Shown here piece by piece: positions 26,801-34,999 of a stretch of DNA of 60,000 nt (position 1 is its first letter; the number at the start of each line of letters is the position of its first letter). Position numbers and translations under genes: made by a program. The stretch lies in the NCBI RefSeq assembly GCF_029227915.1, contig NC_079881.1, forward strand, positions 17,213,501-17,273,500. The letters run 5' to 3'. Source of the DNA: Hydractinia symbiolongicarpus. Lineage: Eukaryota; Cnidaria; Hydrozoa; Anthoathecata; Hydractiniidae. The notes under the pieces were generated by a model. It made no database searches. It saw only the letters and a program-made list of their open reading frames with translations, and was not told the DNA's origin.

Positions 26801-29297
26801 TTTTGCAACAACTTATTTAATTATAATTCCAATATTAAAAATTTAATGTATTTGAAACTAAGTTAAAAGTACATAACTGTCAGTTTCACGCTGAACGAAT
26901 ATCAAATGTACAGTGATAAACTACTTCAACAAAATTTAAAAAACTGTGTAAATCCGGTGGGAATATGTACAAGTTATAGACATAGAAGAATAATTACAAT
27001 TGATAAAAACAGTTAAAAAAAAAGACGTAAGGAACTTTTAAAAAACGGAAAAAAATCGACAGAACTGTCAAAACATATCTGAAGTTTGAAAAAAGCAAGA
27101 ACAATGTCAATCTTGAAATAGGAAATTATTGACTACGCCCCTGAGTACAAAAACGGTAGCAAAAAGTGTAATTTGTGTATCAACTGAAATCCAAACTGGA
27201 ATTACTAAACAGAACAAAATTAATATTGAAGTGTCGTCATAGCAACAAGTTTTATTTAAACAATTTTAAATCTGTCCCTCTGGACAAATCATTTTATACG
27301 TCTTTTAACTGTTTTTATCAATTGTATTACTCTTTTATGTCTGTAACTTGTACATATTCCCCCCCAGAGTGACCACTCCTCCTTAAATTCCTTAAATAAC
27401 TTTAGAAAAAGAGAATCTCCTTAAAAGTACTTAAATATACTTAAAAGATGGAAATTTTAGCTATTCTTCTTAATTTCTCCTTATTTCTTAATTTTTCTGT
27501 GTTCATGGTTGTTCATCACCAGTGAAACAAGACATATTTCTCTCTTACCTAAAATCCTATATTTTATATCTTTCAGGGCATAATTTATATGTATATTTGT
27601 ATAATATGTATAATTTTTTTATCATAGAACATAGTATGTAACCTTAAAGATAGAGAACTAAAATTGGTTTTCTCCTTAATTATTCTATTTTTTTATATTT
27701 TTATTCTCGTTCGCAGCAAAATATTATTAAAAAAATGTCAAATGTCTCCTTAATATCCTTACTTTAGTTCTCATTTTATTAGTGGTCACCCAGCCACCGA
27801 ATTTCTATGTACTTTGCCTTATTTTTAAATACATTGGATTTTAACATGGTTCTACTTCATCTTCGTTGGTATTAAGCACTTTCTCAACAGAAATAACTTT
27901 TGAAAACTAATTCCAATATTCCACAAATAAAAAAAATATTTATAAAGTAGATTAAATGGATGAATTCCATATATATTACATATTTTTTGCAGTTACTTGA
28001 ATAGAAAGCCATTTCAATATTGCTAAAACTGTGGCAAGATGTTATTAAATATTAAGACATGAAGTACCCTGGATTAGAGGCTAAATTTCTTACCATAATT
28101 TTCACAACATCACCTTCCTTTGAACATTTCTTCCATTCACCAGCACCATAATGTTTGAACAGGTTGACATACGGTTGCTGCCAAACTATAAACAAATAAA
28201 CCACAATTAGAAAGAGAATTTTTTTCATGCAATTTACTGTCCGCCCAATTTAACAATTTTTAGCATTGATATGTATATTTGCAGTAGCGAAAAAGTCTTT
28301 ATTCAGAAAAAGAAACATTGACAGCAGAAGTCAGTAGAATTACACAAATTTTCGTCAGACACAAACTTTTCGTCGGACACCTTCTCTTGAATAAAAGTTC
28401 TGTCATGAAATGGAAGTGTTCTAAGTAATTACTATAACCAAATAACTGAGCATTTTTTTCCATTGGGGCTTGATCAAATATTTGATTTGCAGGGAGATTT
28501 TTCGATATATTGAATTAATACCAAAAGTAAAATTCTTTAAAGAAGAAAGTTGTGCAATGCGTTGCTAACACCTAGCACTAAAACACTATCACACATTCTT
28601 TTTTTAATCTTTATATATTTAATTTTATTATACTTATCTATTCAGAAGTTACCTAGATCTCAAAAATTAGAAGAAAAGATACGTATTTAGAAAACCGAAC
28701 AGCACATTGAAAATTACAGTATATATAGTTTATAATAGCTATTTCGATAGTTCAGTTCTCAGAACTTTTTTCACTGGAGTGTGCTTTGTTTTTGTTTTTT
28801 TATCACTGGATAAAAACCAAATAAGGACTTTCTAAAAGGGAATTTCACAATTATAAAATACATATTAAAATCCTACACATAAATACAAAAGCAGAGCCAT
28901 GCAGTAAACTCAATATAAATACTACTTGTCAACAATCATCTTTAAAACCAACTTAACTACACAGCACTATTGTTAACCAGTAAATGTCAAAAACATGTGC
29001 ACAGATTTTTAATGTAAATATTTTAAGAAACTGCACATGTTTTTGGAGAAACTGTGCCTATTATTGGCTTGCTGTAAGATTCGTGCTTTGTACCAGTTGA
29101 TCAGTAAAACTCTTTTCACTTTTAAAAAACAAGCAAAAGGGATGCTTCATAAAATTCTCAGAGGCCACAAAACACTGCGCATAAGATTTAAATAAGAAAA
29201 AACCCTTGCAGACAAAAAATCAATTAAGGTCAACATTCTTAAGCAAAAATATTCATATTTTCATTAAAGTTAAAAAATTAGACTAACCTTGTGACAT
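1..29297 (-). CDS. WDR90: WDR90/POC16-like centriolar WD40-repeat protein, 33 coding exons, 3' end outside window
   Basis: Exons in coding order: 29288-29297, 28094-28185, 26400-26718, 20612-20812, 19268-19441, 19003-19052, 18688-18780, 17800-17886, 17012-17128, 16152-16223, 15844-15918, 15477-15587, 14635-14780, 14068-14125, 13638-13765, 13294-13455, 11404-11621, 11258-11328, 10509-11081, 9969-10133, 9458-9586, 9007-9125, 6944-7199, 6289-6532, 5700-5908, 4381-4650, 3147-3324, 2680-2788, 2257-2347, 1716-1805, 1415-1540, 723-957, 1-130 (cut). All junctions are GT/AG and phases agree, giving about 1,700 open codons. The start is a ten-base exon, ATG-TCA-CAA-G, completed by exon 2 (VWQQPYVNLFKHYG). 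An N-terminal CFAP20/DUF667 domain (FKEFKSTSTWLQFP) is followed by a linker and many WD40 repeats (IIRIWDSKTL, SIKLWSQWNM, VCAWNVHNKS, GLRLWSLETR). From family knowledge, WDR90/POC16 binds microtubules on the centriole inner wall and supports ciliogenesis. The match rests on colinearity with remembered vertebrate WDR90. Exact ends of a few exons are the only uncertainty. Confidence 0.93.
211..501. repeat. Inverted-repeat unit (MITE-like) in the WDR90 intron before the last exon in the window
   Basis: The 16-base arm ATTTTCACGAAGCGAA at 211-226 recurs as its perfect reverse complement at 486-501, about 260 bases apart, in the intron at 131-722. This is the layout of a small non-autonomous DNA transposon. 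No clear target-site duplication was identified, and the outer flanks agree only partly (GGATG against GAGGG). The open frame between the arms is not similar to anything I know. Confidence 0.5.
3385..4130. repeat. 41-bp minisatellite in a WDR90 intron
   Basis: About 18 imperfect copies of a 41-bp unit read roughly GAATCTGTCTACATAATTTA followed by ATCCCTGATTTAAACGGCTAA. The intron lies between the exons at 3147-3324 and 4381-4650. Two sub-types alternate near the unit end (AAACGGCTAA and AACAGTTCAG/AACAGTTTAG). No coding role is visible. Confidence 0.9.
12028..12550. mobile_element. Fold-back/MITE-like element, copy 1, in a WDR90 intron
   Basis: The left end (AAGGGAACCCGAGGTATAAA...) and the right end read in reverse complement (AAGGGAACCCTAGGTATAAA...) match over roughly 100 bases, including shared blocks such as CTAACAAGTCT and CTCTTTTC.TTCTCAA. 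The whole unit is about 523 bp. It lies in the intron between the exons at 13294-13455 and 11404-11621. No transposase frame is seen, and flanking duplications are not clear. A second, partial copy lies at 48935-49247 in an intron of the ZIP11 gene. Confidence 0.75.
12671..12729. repeat. Perfect 28-bp palindrome with 3-base loop
   Basis: The arm 12671-12698 (starting AAATTTTGCTCTATTGATTG and ending TACCTCCG) is repeated exactly as its reverse complement at 12702-12729, around the loop CGA. It is intronic in WDR90, 120 bases from the fold-back element. No T-run or gene end suggests a terminator role. Confidence 0.9.
16583..16626. repeat. Perfect 19-bp palindrome with 6-base loop
   Basis: Arm AACTAATGTTCCCTATAAT at 16583-16601 and its exact reverse complement at 16608-16626 flank the loop AGCCAT. 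It is intronic in WDR90, between the exons at 17012-17128 and 16152-16223. Confidence 0.88.
17290..18510. repeat. Two diverged copies of a dispersed repeat in adjacent WDR90 introns
   Basis: The stretches at about 17,320-17,580 and 18,110-18,510 share blocks in the same order. Each has a TGATGACATCATCAAA / TAATAACATCATCAAAG block, and each later has a CTGAATTTTTCCACGGG-type block (17,535-17,570 and 18,470-18,495). The exon at 17800-17886 lies between them. They are probably decayed copies of one transposable element. Boundaries are unclear. Confidence 0.45.
21073..21186 (+). repeat. 5' LTR of the Copia element
   Basis: This 114-base repeat starts TGTTGATATTGCGATTTATG and ends ATTTAGCA. It is preceded directly by the target duplication ATAGC and aligns end to end with the 3' LTR at roughly 92% identity by eye. 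Confidence 0.92.
21188..21198 (+). promoter_or_regulatory. Primer-binding site, initiator Met-tRNA type
   Basis: TGGTAGCAGAG begins two bases after the 5' LTR end. It is complementary to the 3' end of animal initiator methionine tRNA including CCA (CTCTGCTACCA), the usual minus-strand primer of Copia elements. Confidence 0.85.
21340..22446 (+). pseudogene. Copia Gag and start of protease (broken)
   Basis: The open frame encodes a Gag of the UBN2/retrotransposon type, with DYSSWKNDLEIW near the start and a FKEFYDYKR block. A CCHC zinc knuckle, CHECDSTRHFANKC, lies near 22,039-22,080 and packages RNA. The protease motif follows near 22,236 but reads NSG where the catalytic D-S/T-G is expected, so the active aspartate appears lost. 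No ATG sits at the expected Gag start; the codon before ATTTLKAPPEF is ATA. The frame ends at a stop at 22,444, where a frame change carries the homology on. Confidence 0.85.
22482..23952 (+). pseudogene. Copia integrase region (broken in several places)
   Basis: The pre-integrase HxxxC-type segment (HCQFAHAGKEKL) and the integrase core are present. The core shows WIAYFGSPSTILTDNGDEF and later NGIVERHNK, which carry the second Asp and the Glu of the DDE triad. Frame breaks occur near 22,930, where a short direct duplication of TACATATCAATACATCT sits, and near 23,270. The C-terminal part (23,323-23,952) has GWKGPGVVLGRDG and RVHPCQLM, then a long aspartate run from a (GAT)n tract at about 23,770-23,871. 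Function as integrase is lost. Confidence 0.82.
23770..23871. repeat. (GAT)n microsatellite coding an Asp-rich tail
   Basis: Near-pure GAT/GGT triplets run for about 100 bases inside the integrase C-terminal frame and encode mostly Asp with a few Gly, Asn and Ser. On the other strand it produces a spurious His-rich frame. Confidence 0.9.
24145..24985 (+). pseudogene. Copia reverse transcriptase (broken)
   Basis: Copia-type RT blocks are seen across at least three frame segments: AKERELQNLKENDVF, then VKARLVARG near 24,470, DITAAFLQG near 24,607 and MLYGLNDASRAWYK near 24,710. The catalytic pair is in FVCHVDDFVYGG near 24,850. In-frame stops near 24,433, 24,553 and 24,983 interrupt it. The domain normally copies element RNA into DNA in the cytoplasmic particle. 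Confidence 0.87.
25013..25543 (+). pseudogene. Copia RNase H domain
   Basis: This segment ends the polyprotein. It contains SLIASETLALSEGAD and HQLADYLTKHGAS, the Copia RNase H signature blocks (E in ASETLA, D in ADYLTK). It is open to a stop at 25,541, about 85 bases before the 3' LTR. It is separated from the RT segment by a stop at 24,983. Confidence 0.85.
25627..25741 (+). repeat. 3' LTR of the Copia element
   Basis: This 115-base repeat starts TGTTGATATTGCGATTTTCT and ends ATTTAACA, followed directly by the target duplication ATAGC (25742-25746). It pairs with the LTR at 21073-21186. Confidence 0.92.
25975..26322. mobile_element. Harbinger/Tourist-type MITE with TTA target duplication
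   Basis: The ends are inverted repeats: GGGATCGTCCACAAATTT at the left and AATTTGTGGACGATCCC at the right. TTA flanks both sides (25972-25974 and 26323-26325), the 3-bp duplication typical of PIF/Harbinger elements. The 348-bp unit has no coding capacity. It carries internal repeats of the GAGACGAATTGAG and CGTCTC types that can fold back. It sits 78 bases from the splice donor side of WDR90 exon 3 (26400-26718). Confidence 0.85.
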
Positions 29298-31550
29298 TTT
29301 AGCTATATATATTTATATATGTATACCTGAAACAAAATAAGTAGAATACAACATCTCTTATTCACATTGATCAATGTAAATATACAGCATTACTAAGTGC
29401 TTAATTATTTGGCTTCTTCGCAATACAATCAAATCATTTAGATGAAAGTTATAGAGGACAGAGCATTGGAACAACCAAATTGTAGTTTTGGTTAATTATG
29501 CCAGAATTTGACACAGGAGAGATTCTCGCAACATATAACTTTTAAAAACAAGTTTTTTTCATGCAAATATTTAATCTTTTTACTTGACGGCTACTTTTTT
29601 CAAATAAATTAGTCACAAAAAAGAGAACAAATTTATGCAAACATTTTTTTTTAAAAAGCTATTATTATTACCATTATAACAAAAAAGCCTAACTTACTGC
29701 ATGCGTAAGAAAAATTAAAGGCAATATGCATGCAGTGGTACACCTACCGTATTTTCCGGTATATAACCTGTGGGTTACAAGTTGATTTTTACAACTTTCA
29801 CTGTTAAAAAAAGGTGTGGGTTATGTCAAAGTTTTATATTTTCTGTCATTTATTGTGAAATTCAAAGTTTATACATTCAATAATAAAAAAAGTACCAACA
29901 GGATAAAATGCAAACATCATTATAACTACATGCATGATCCTATACCTATATATACATATGTAACCTTACTTGAACTATGTGATTTAATTTTTTCACACAG
30001 TGAAATTGCTTTAGATTTCTATTGCATCTATTGCTTGCCTCCTATTATGAGCCCTCTCTCTAAATCACAATTCTAGAGATTATTTTTCTTTTGTGTTGAA
30101 TGTAATTCTCATCTATTTTTTTCTTTGCAATCACATTGAAATGATTTGCTTCTGGTAATAGAGCAGTATAGCAGGTAGCATTATTTGGGTTAAATTGACA
30201 TGTATTTCACAACCTAGGGCCCAGAACTTAATTATTAATTCCTGTTAAAAAATGTTAAAACTAAATGTATAGATGATAATTTTCTTTTTTTTATCTTCGC
30301 TACATTCAAGCAACAGGTGACCATTGAAAATGTCAAAAATTTATATAAATAAAATTAATAAGACACAAGCAACTATCTCCTCCCCATTGCTGCTGCCATT
30401 CTTTTTATCATGCACACTATAATTGCTGAGATATATATGGATAACAAAATTATATAAACAATAGAAAAGAATGTTCCAAACATCGCTGTTAGGCCAATTT
30501 AATTAGTTGTTCTATGGGCCATACCGACCCTAATTTTCACGAAAACAAAAAAATAATAATATCAAGTAGAAAAAGTTTTAAAGAAAAAAAACAGGAAAAA
30601 AAACAAATTCTCATCCCATCTCATGAAAATATAACTAGCTTAGAAGATAATCAATGTTATTTTTTGTTGGTTAAATGACAACAAGGTGAATCAATAACGT
30701 TACTTTACTTAGAACCACTGTTGTTAAGGCCACTGGAAGCTGATTCTTTGTTCATGGTAAATTGTTGCGATTAAACTATAATGCGCGATGCCCTAATTTT
30801 GTAATCACAAAAATAGTTACGTGGTTAAACAGAAGTTTTTAAATTTTTATGTGATTTACAACAAAAAATAGCTACTTTGGCTAAAACAGTTATAATACAA
30901 GCGAAAAACAAGACAGATTATTGTCGTAACACCTCCTTCGTTATGATTAATATATATGTTTAAAACTACACTAGCTAAACTGTAATACAGTCGATACCAT
31001 TTAGGAAAAATAATAAAAACAAGATAGAATACGCTTGCCATAACACCCTCCTCCGTTATGAACTTAAAAAAATGATTTTACCGCTGCGAAAGACTTTGAA
31101 TATTCTTAACTAAACAACCATAGTCTGAAAAAGAATTTGCACTTAAATTTAGATTTTCCTATCAAACTGCCAAAAACATTGAAAGAACACTAAAATTGTT
31201 TGTTTTATTATTTTAAGTAGGAGAAGAATAACTTGCTGTAGAAGTTTCGAAAGAAATTTTGAACAAAACAAGATTTTGAAAACAAATGAAAATTTAATAC
31301 CGAAGAAAGAAAAAATCTAAAAATATAACTTTTGACGTTGAGGTTCTCGTCATGTCACAAATGGAGCTAAATGAATATTTAGCTCATGTTAATTGTGGTG
31401 ACTTCAGTATACCTTCTAGCTGTCCTGTATAATGATAGATACCACTCTGGCTCTGACCTAGTACTGTACCTCAAATAAGGTTAAGAATAAAGCACTTCTG
31501 ATTCAGTTAATAGGTAGCCATGTTGGATTATATCTGCTTAGAGCATTGTC
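29298..31550. other. WDR90 upstream region, no gene seen
   Basis: This is the 5' flank of WDR90. A run of TATATATTTATATATG lies just upstream of the start codon, but no promoter can be assigned. At 30,890-31,055 a diverged tandem pair of about 120 bases repeats the motif TAACACC.CCTTCGTTATGA. No convincing exon was found on either strand. Confidence 0.5.
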
Positions 31551-31565
31551 TCAGTTGAGGCCCCT

Positions 31566-32380
31566 TTGTTGTCTTCTCACATCCCCCAGGCCCAATGTTC
31601 TGTACCTTCGCTGCCCGCCGTACCTAAGGCTGTTTTGGAGAAAATTAAGCGTTTGGAGTATGTTAATTTAGAACTACTCCTCCCACCATCCTTAAATTCT
31701 TCGTTTGTCCCCGATGACGAGGGTGAGTACGACCTCAATGTCAGAACTGCAGATGGAGTCCCCCGACTCTCGCTAAGCAGGAATGTGTCGGGTAGGTCTC
31801 GGATTAAGGACTTTGCCTTCTGGTGCCTAGCATGGAGCAACTATCTACGTTGCCTTATTTATTTTTATCCCATCTTGCCACACAGCTGGTCACCTATCAA
31901 ACTCTAGTCACCCAGTTTGCCAACCAACACGTCTTCTCCGCTGTGTGTGCCTTCGACAAACTGCATCGGCTGCAGTTAGCTAATGATTCTCTGCGGCGAT
32001 GGGACCAACTTGACGATTTGCTCGTTACGCAACACTTGAGAGGGGCTCCATTGTTAACTAAGTCATACACCTCCTCCACCTCCACAAGAACTTCCTACGC
32101 ATGTTTTAGTTGTGGTCAGCAAGGACATTTCGCTACGAATTGCCCCCGGTCTTCCAGTACAGGTGGGTTAGGCCCCGCGTTTCGGAATGCTTCCCAGCAT
32201 CTTCCCGCAAGCAGCTTCCACCAGGTTCGATTTCCATCAACTCCCAGGGTGTGCTGGCGGTTCAAAAGAGGCATGTCATGTTCCAATACATGTCCCTTTC
32301 CACACAAGTGCCCCCATTGCTCTAAAAACCACCCAGGGCACCGTTGCTCATTTAGACCCTCTCAGCCAAGTACCCAATAA
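31566..32380 (+). pseudogene. Gag-like protein with zinc knuckles, YR retrotransposon (one frame change)
   Basis: Two frames, 31566-31907 and 31823-32380, together form one Gag-like protein; homologous-looking sequence passes from one to the other near 31,820. The C-terminal half has a CCHC knuckle, CFSCGQQGHFATNC, and a second Cys/His-rich segment, CWRFKRGMSCSNTCPFPHKC followed by PHCSKNHPGHRC. Both are typical of DIRS-like Gag proteins that bind RNA. The frame change may be a true mutation or a sequencing error. Confidence 0.72.
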
Positions 32381-33965
32381 TTTTTTTCCGATTAAGTCCT
32401 TTGTTTTCACTCCTGTCAATGTCTTATTATTGGGCAATTTATTAGTTTCACATCCCAATCGGGTCTTAGTCAACTTTATCCTTTCTGGCTTTAGCCATGG
32501 GTTTAAACTTGGGTACCAACATGGACAACTTTTCCCATCAACTTCCAACAACAAATCCTCTATGGAACATGCAAGCAAAGTCGATGAAGCTATTTTAAAA
32601 GAGTTGAATAGGGGGCATACAGTTGGCCCTTTTGATTGTCCTCCTCTTCCTAGTTTTTATTGCTCCCCTTTGGGTGCAGCGCCTAAAAAAGATGGTTCCA
32701 TCCGGGGAATTTTAGACCTCTCATCACCACAAGGATTCTCGGTTAACGATGGCATTACTAAGGACTCTTATTCAGTTACCTATTCATCATTTGACGAGGC
32801 CATTGATATGGTACGTGAACTCGGCCGAGACTGCTTTCTAGCCAAACTTGATATCAAACATGCCTTTCGGTTATGCCCAGTTCACCCGGATGACTGGTAC
32901 CTCCTTGGTTACAAATGGCAGGGAAGATATTTTTTTGATGTTGTTCTTCCCTTCGGTGGACGGTCGTCACCGTTTACTTTTAATCACTTTGCGGACCTAC
33001 TTCACTGGATTCTTCAGTACCTTGCTTCCATTCGGCAGCTACTTCATTATCTAGATGACTTTATTACAGGTAATTCCTCAAAAGCCGCCTGCCAAAATAT
33101 CATCAATTTAATCCAGCAGGTCTTTAACTGCCTAGGAGTTCCTTTAGCCCCGGAAAAAATTGTTGGTCCATCTCGCGTCCTGACCTATTTAGGCATTGAA
33201 ATTGATACCACTGAATTCGTTATACGTTTACCTCAGGACAAATTTGATGCTATTTTGTCCTTGTTAAGAGTGTGGAAAGGAAAGAAAAAATGCACAAAAA
33301 AGGAGCTACTATCACTCATAGGATTGTTGTCTTTTGCATGCAAAGTTGTCAAATGTGGTCGCATTTTTCTGCGCCGGTTAATTGACCTTTCTACTACTGT
33401 AAGTAGCCTTTACCATCACATTTCCGTTACGTCGGAATCCCGCAAGGACATTGAGTGGTGGCTGAATTTTTTACCCAGTTGGAACGAGATGGCGGTCATC
33501 CAAACATCATTCCTCACATCAGAAAGTTTAAACATGTTTACAGATGCTTCCATGAGTGGTTTAGGCGGTTTTTGCAATGGGAAATGGTTTTCCATCCCAT
33601 TTTACAACACCAACAATTACAGCATTACCTTTCTTGAGTTGCTTGCGGTTGTTATAGCGGTACATTCGTGGGGTGAGAAGTGGTCTGATACCCAGGTTAT
33701 CATTTTTACAGACAACGAGGCCATTGTCTGCATCTGGAGTACTGGTTCGTGCAAATGCGAGCACATCATGAAACTTGTTCGCTTGTTGTTTTATTTTACA
33801 GCAAATCACAACATAAATTTGCTGATGCGCCACATTTGTGGCACTTCTAATATTTATGCAGACCTACTTTCGCGTTTACAGGTCGCAAAGTTCAAAGAGC
33901 AGTGCCCATACGCCAAAGAGCTTCCTACTCCTATCCCCTCGTCAATCTCCGAATGCTTAGTGTGA
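32187..33965 (+). CDS. Reverse transcriptase-RNase H of the YR retrotransposon
   Basis: An uninterrupted 592-codon frame. The first 70 or so codons overlap Gag in another frame, so the true start is probably further in. RT motifs are GAAPKKDGSIRGILDLS, FLAKLDIKHAFRLCPVHPDD, PFGGRSSPFTF and LLHYLDDFITG, with the catalytic Asp pair at residues 290-291. RNase H follows with FTDASMSGLGG, an FLELLAV block carrying the Glu, FTDNEAIV and IYADLLSRL. The last 64 bases overlap the recombinase frame. It makes element DNA from its RNA. Confidence 0.9.
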   Translation: MLPSIFPQAASTRFDFHQLPGCAGGSKEACHVPIHVPFHTSAPIALKTTQGTVAHLDPLSQVPNNFFPIKSFVFTPVNVLLLGNLLVSHPNRVLVNFILSGFSHGFKLGYQHGQLFPSTSNNKSSMEHASKVDEAILKELNRGHTVGPFDCPPLPSFYCSPLGAAPKKDGSIRGILDLSSPQGFSVNDGITKDSYSVTYSSFDEAIDMVRELGRDCFLAKLDIKHAFRLCPVHPDDWYLLGYKWQGRYFFDVVLPFGGRSSPFTFNHFADLLHWILQYLASIRQLLHYLDDFITGNSSKAACQNIINLIQQVFNCLGVPLAPEKIVGPSRVLTYLGIEIDTTEFVIRLPQDKFDAILSLLRVWKGKKKCTKKELLSLIGLLSFACKVVKCGRIFLRRLIDLSTTVSSLYHHISVTSESRKDIEWWLNFLPSWNEMAVIQTSFLTSESLNMFTDASMSGLGGFCNGKWFSIPFYNTNNYSITFLELLAVVIAVHSWGEKWSDTQVIIFTDNEAIVCIWSTGSCKCEHIMKLVRLLFYFTANHNINLLMRHICGTSNIYADLLSRLQVAKFKEQCPYAKELPTPIPSSISECLV

Positions 33966-34921
33966 CAATGAATTACCTCTTCGATGCTGCTTTATCACCA
34001 AACACCAGACTTACCTACCGTTCTGGACTCTCATCCTACAGAATGTTTTGCCACCACGCCTCTATCCGGATGTTTCCGCTCATTGAATCCCACCTTCAGC
34101 TCTATGTCACTTTTATGTCAACGCGGGTCAAATATGCTACTATTAAGGTGTACTTGTGTGGGATACAGTACCAAAGTCTAATCTGTGGATTTTCAGAAAA
34201 GATATTTGACATGGGAAAATTGTACTACGTAATGAGGGGTATTCGGCGAACTGAGAATGTTGTAAGCCGCCAGAGACTGCCAATCACGCCCTCCCACCTA
34301 CACGAAATGCTCAGATTTATCAACAATTCATGTTTTTCATTTTGTGACAAAGCTATGTGGCGATGCCTTATTTTGTTTGCCTTTTTTGGTCTGTTAAGAG
34401 TTTCGGAATATGTTTGCCCTTACAAAACCAATTTTGATCCCAATATTCACTTGTCCCCATCCGAGTTTAGCTTCTCACCTTGCAACAATACTCTTTATAT
34501 GACTATCAAAAGTTCTAAAACCGATCCCTTTAGGAAAACATTTCGAATTAGGTTTGGGAGGATTCAGGGTGATTTGTGTCCTGTCAAAGCTTTCTCTCAA
34601 TTTCTTGTGTACCGAGGTACTCATCAGGGTCCTTGGTTTGTTCTCTCCAACGGCGAATTTGTTACTAGGATTTTAGTTTCTGCCTTTGTAAAAATTAGTG
34701 TAAATGGGCCATATCTCAATACGCATAGCTTCAGGATTGGTGGGGCCTCTGCCGCAGCATGTTGCGGTATTCCAGACTCTGCCATTAAGATCTTAGGCAG
34801 GTGGTCCAGCGACTGTTATCGTCGATATATCCATCTTCCCAATAAAGTGTTAACACAGTGGTGTTCTAAAATGGCCAACCTCAATGACGTGCCTAAGTTG
34901 TGGGACATTCGATCCATTTAA
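33902..34921 (+). CDS. Tyrosine recombinase of the YR retrotransposon
   Basis: Intact frame; a start at the internal Met near 33,968 is as likely as the first one. Tyrosine-recombinase residues are all visible: GLLRVSEY (Arg about 166), a Lys in IKSSKTD, HSFRIGG (His 275, Arg 278), GRW, and YRRYIH with nucleophile Tyr about 309. It would insert the circular DNA copy by site-specific recombination, so no target duplication is expected. It overlaps the RT frame by 64 bases. Its integrity suggests a fairly recent insertion. Confidence 0.9.
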   Translation: MPIRQRASYSYPLVNLRMLSVTMNYLFDAALSPNTRLTYRSGLSSYRMFCHHASIRMFPLIESHLQLYVTFMSTRVKYATIKVYLCGIQYQSLICGFSEKIFDMGKLYYVMRGIRRTENVVSRQRLPITPSHLHEMLRFINNSCFSFCDKAMWRCLILFAFFGLLRVSEYVCPYKTNFDPNIHLSPSEFSFSPCNNTLYMTIKSSKTDPFRKTFRIRFGRIQGDLCPVKAFSQFLVYRGTHQGPWFVLSNGEFVTRILVSAFVKISVNGPYLNTHSFRIGGASAAACCGIPDSAIKILGRWSSDCYRRYIHLPNKVLTQWCSKMANLNDVPKLWDIRSI

Positions 34922-34999
34922 ATTTACAGAGTGATCTTTGTTATTTATTGTATTATAATTACTAGACTAGGTCCTGTGGTTACATACACAATTCGTGTT

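Larger units (their letters stand above)
19268..29297 (-). other. WDR90: Exons 1-5 of the WDR90 gene: CFAP20/DUF667 domain module
   Basis: These exons encode the N-terminal microtubule-binding CFAP20-like module. Exon 2 carries the WQQP...FKHYG..EWKK start, exon 3 carries the core (GNFIQFPHP, LYVLFKP, FKEFKSTSTWLQFP), exon 4 carries the end (LKKLRLCSSMFVKNAFTSDI) and exon 5 carries the following PLPREISFP..WHEKYDYIKFP segment. Exon 5 lies at 19268-19441. It has no sizeable open frame of its own, and was found because its phase (2 + 171 + 1 bases) fits between exons 4 and 6 and its product aligns with the vertebrate protein. The large gap between exons 3 and 4 holds the Copia element and a MITE. 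Confidence 0.9.
31566..34921 (+). mobile_element. Tyrosine-recombinase (DIRS/Ngaro/PAT-type) retrotransposon, coding region
   Basis: Three overlapping frames read Gag-like, RT-RNase H and tyrosine recombinase, the plan of YR retrotransposons, which integrate through a recombinase instead of a DDE integrase. RT-RNase H and the recombinase are uninterrupted, while Gag has one frame change near 31,820. No methyltransferase domain is seen in the RT frame or after it, so it fits Ngaro or PAT better than DIRS1 itself. Terminal repeats were not resolved. TTTAGCTCATG occurs once before (about 31,378) and once after (about 35,397) the coding region and is only a hint. Coding GC is clearly higher than in the flanks. 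Confidence 0.88.
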
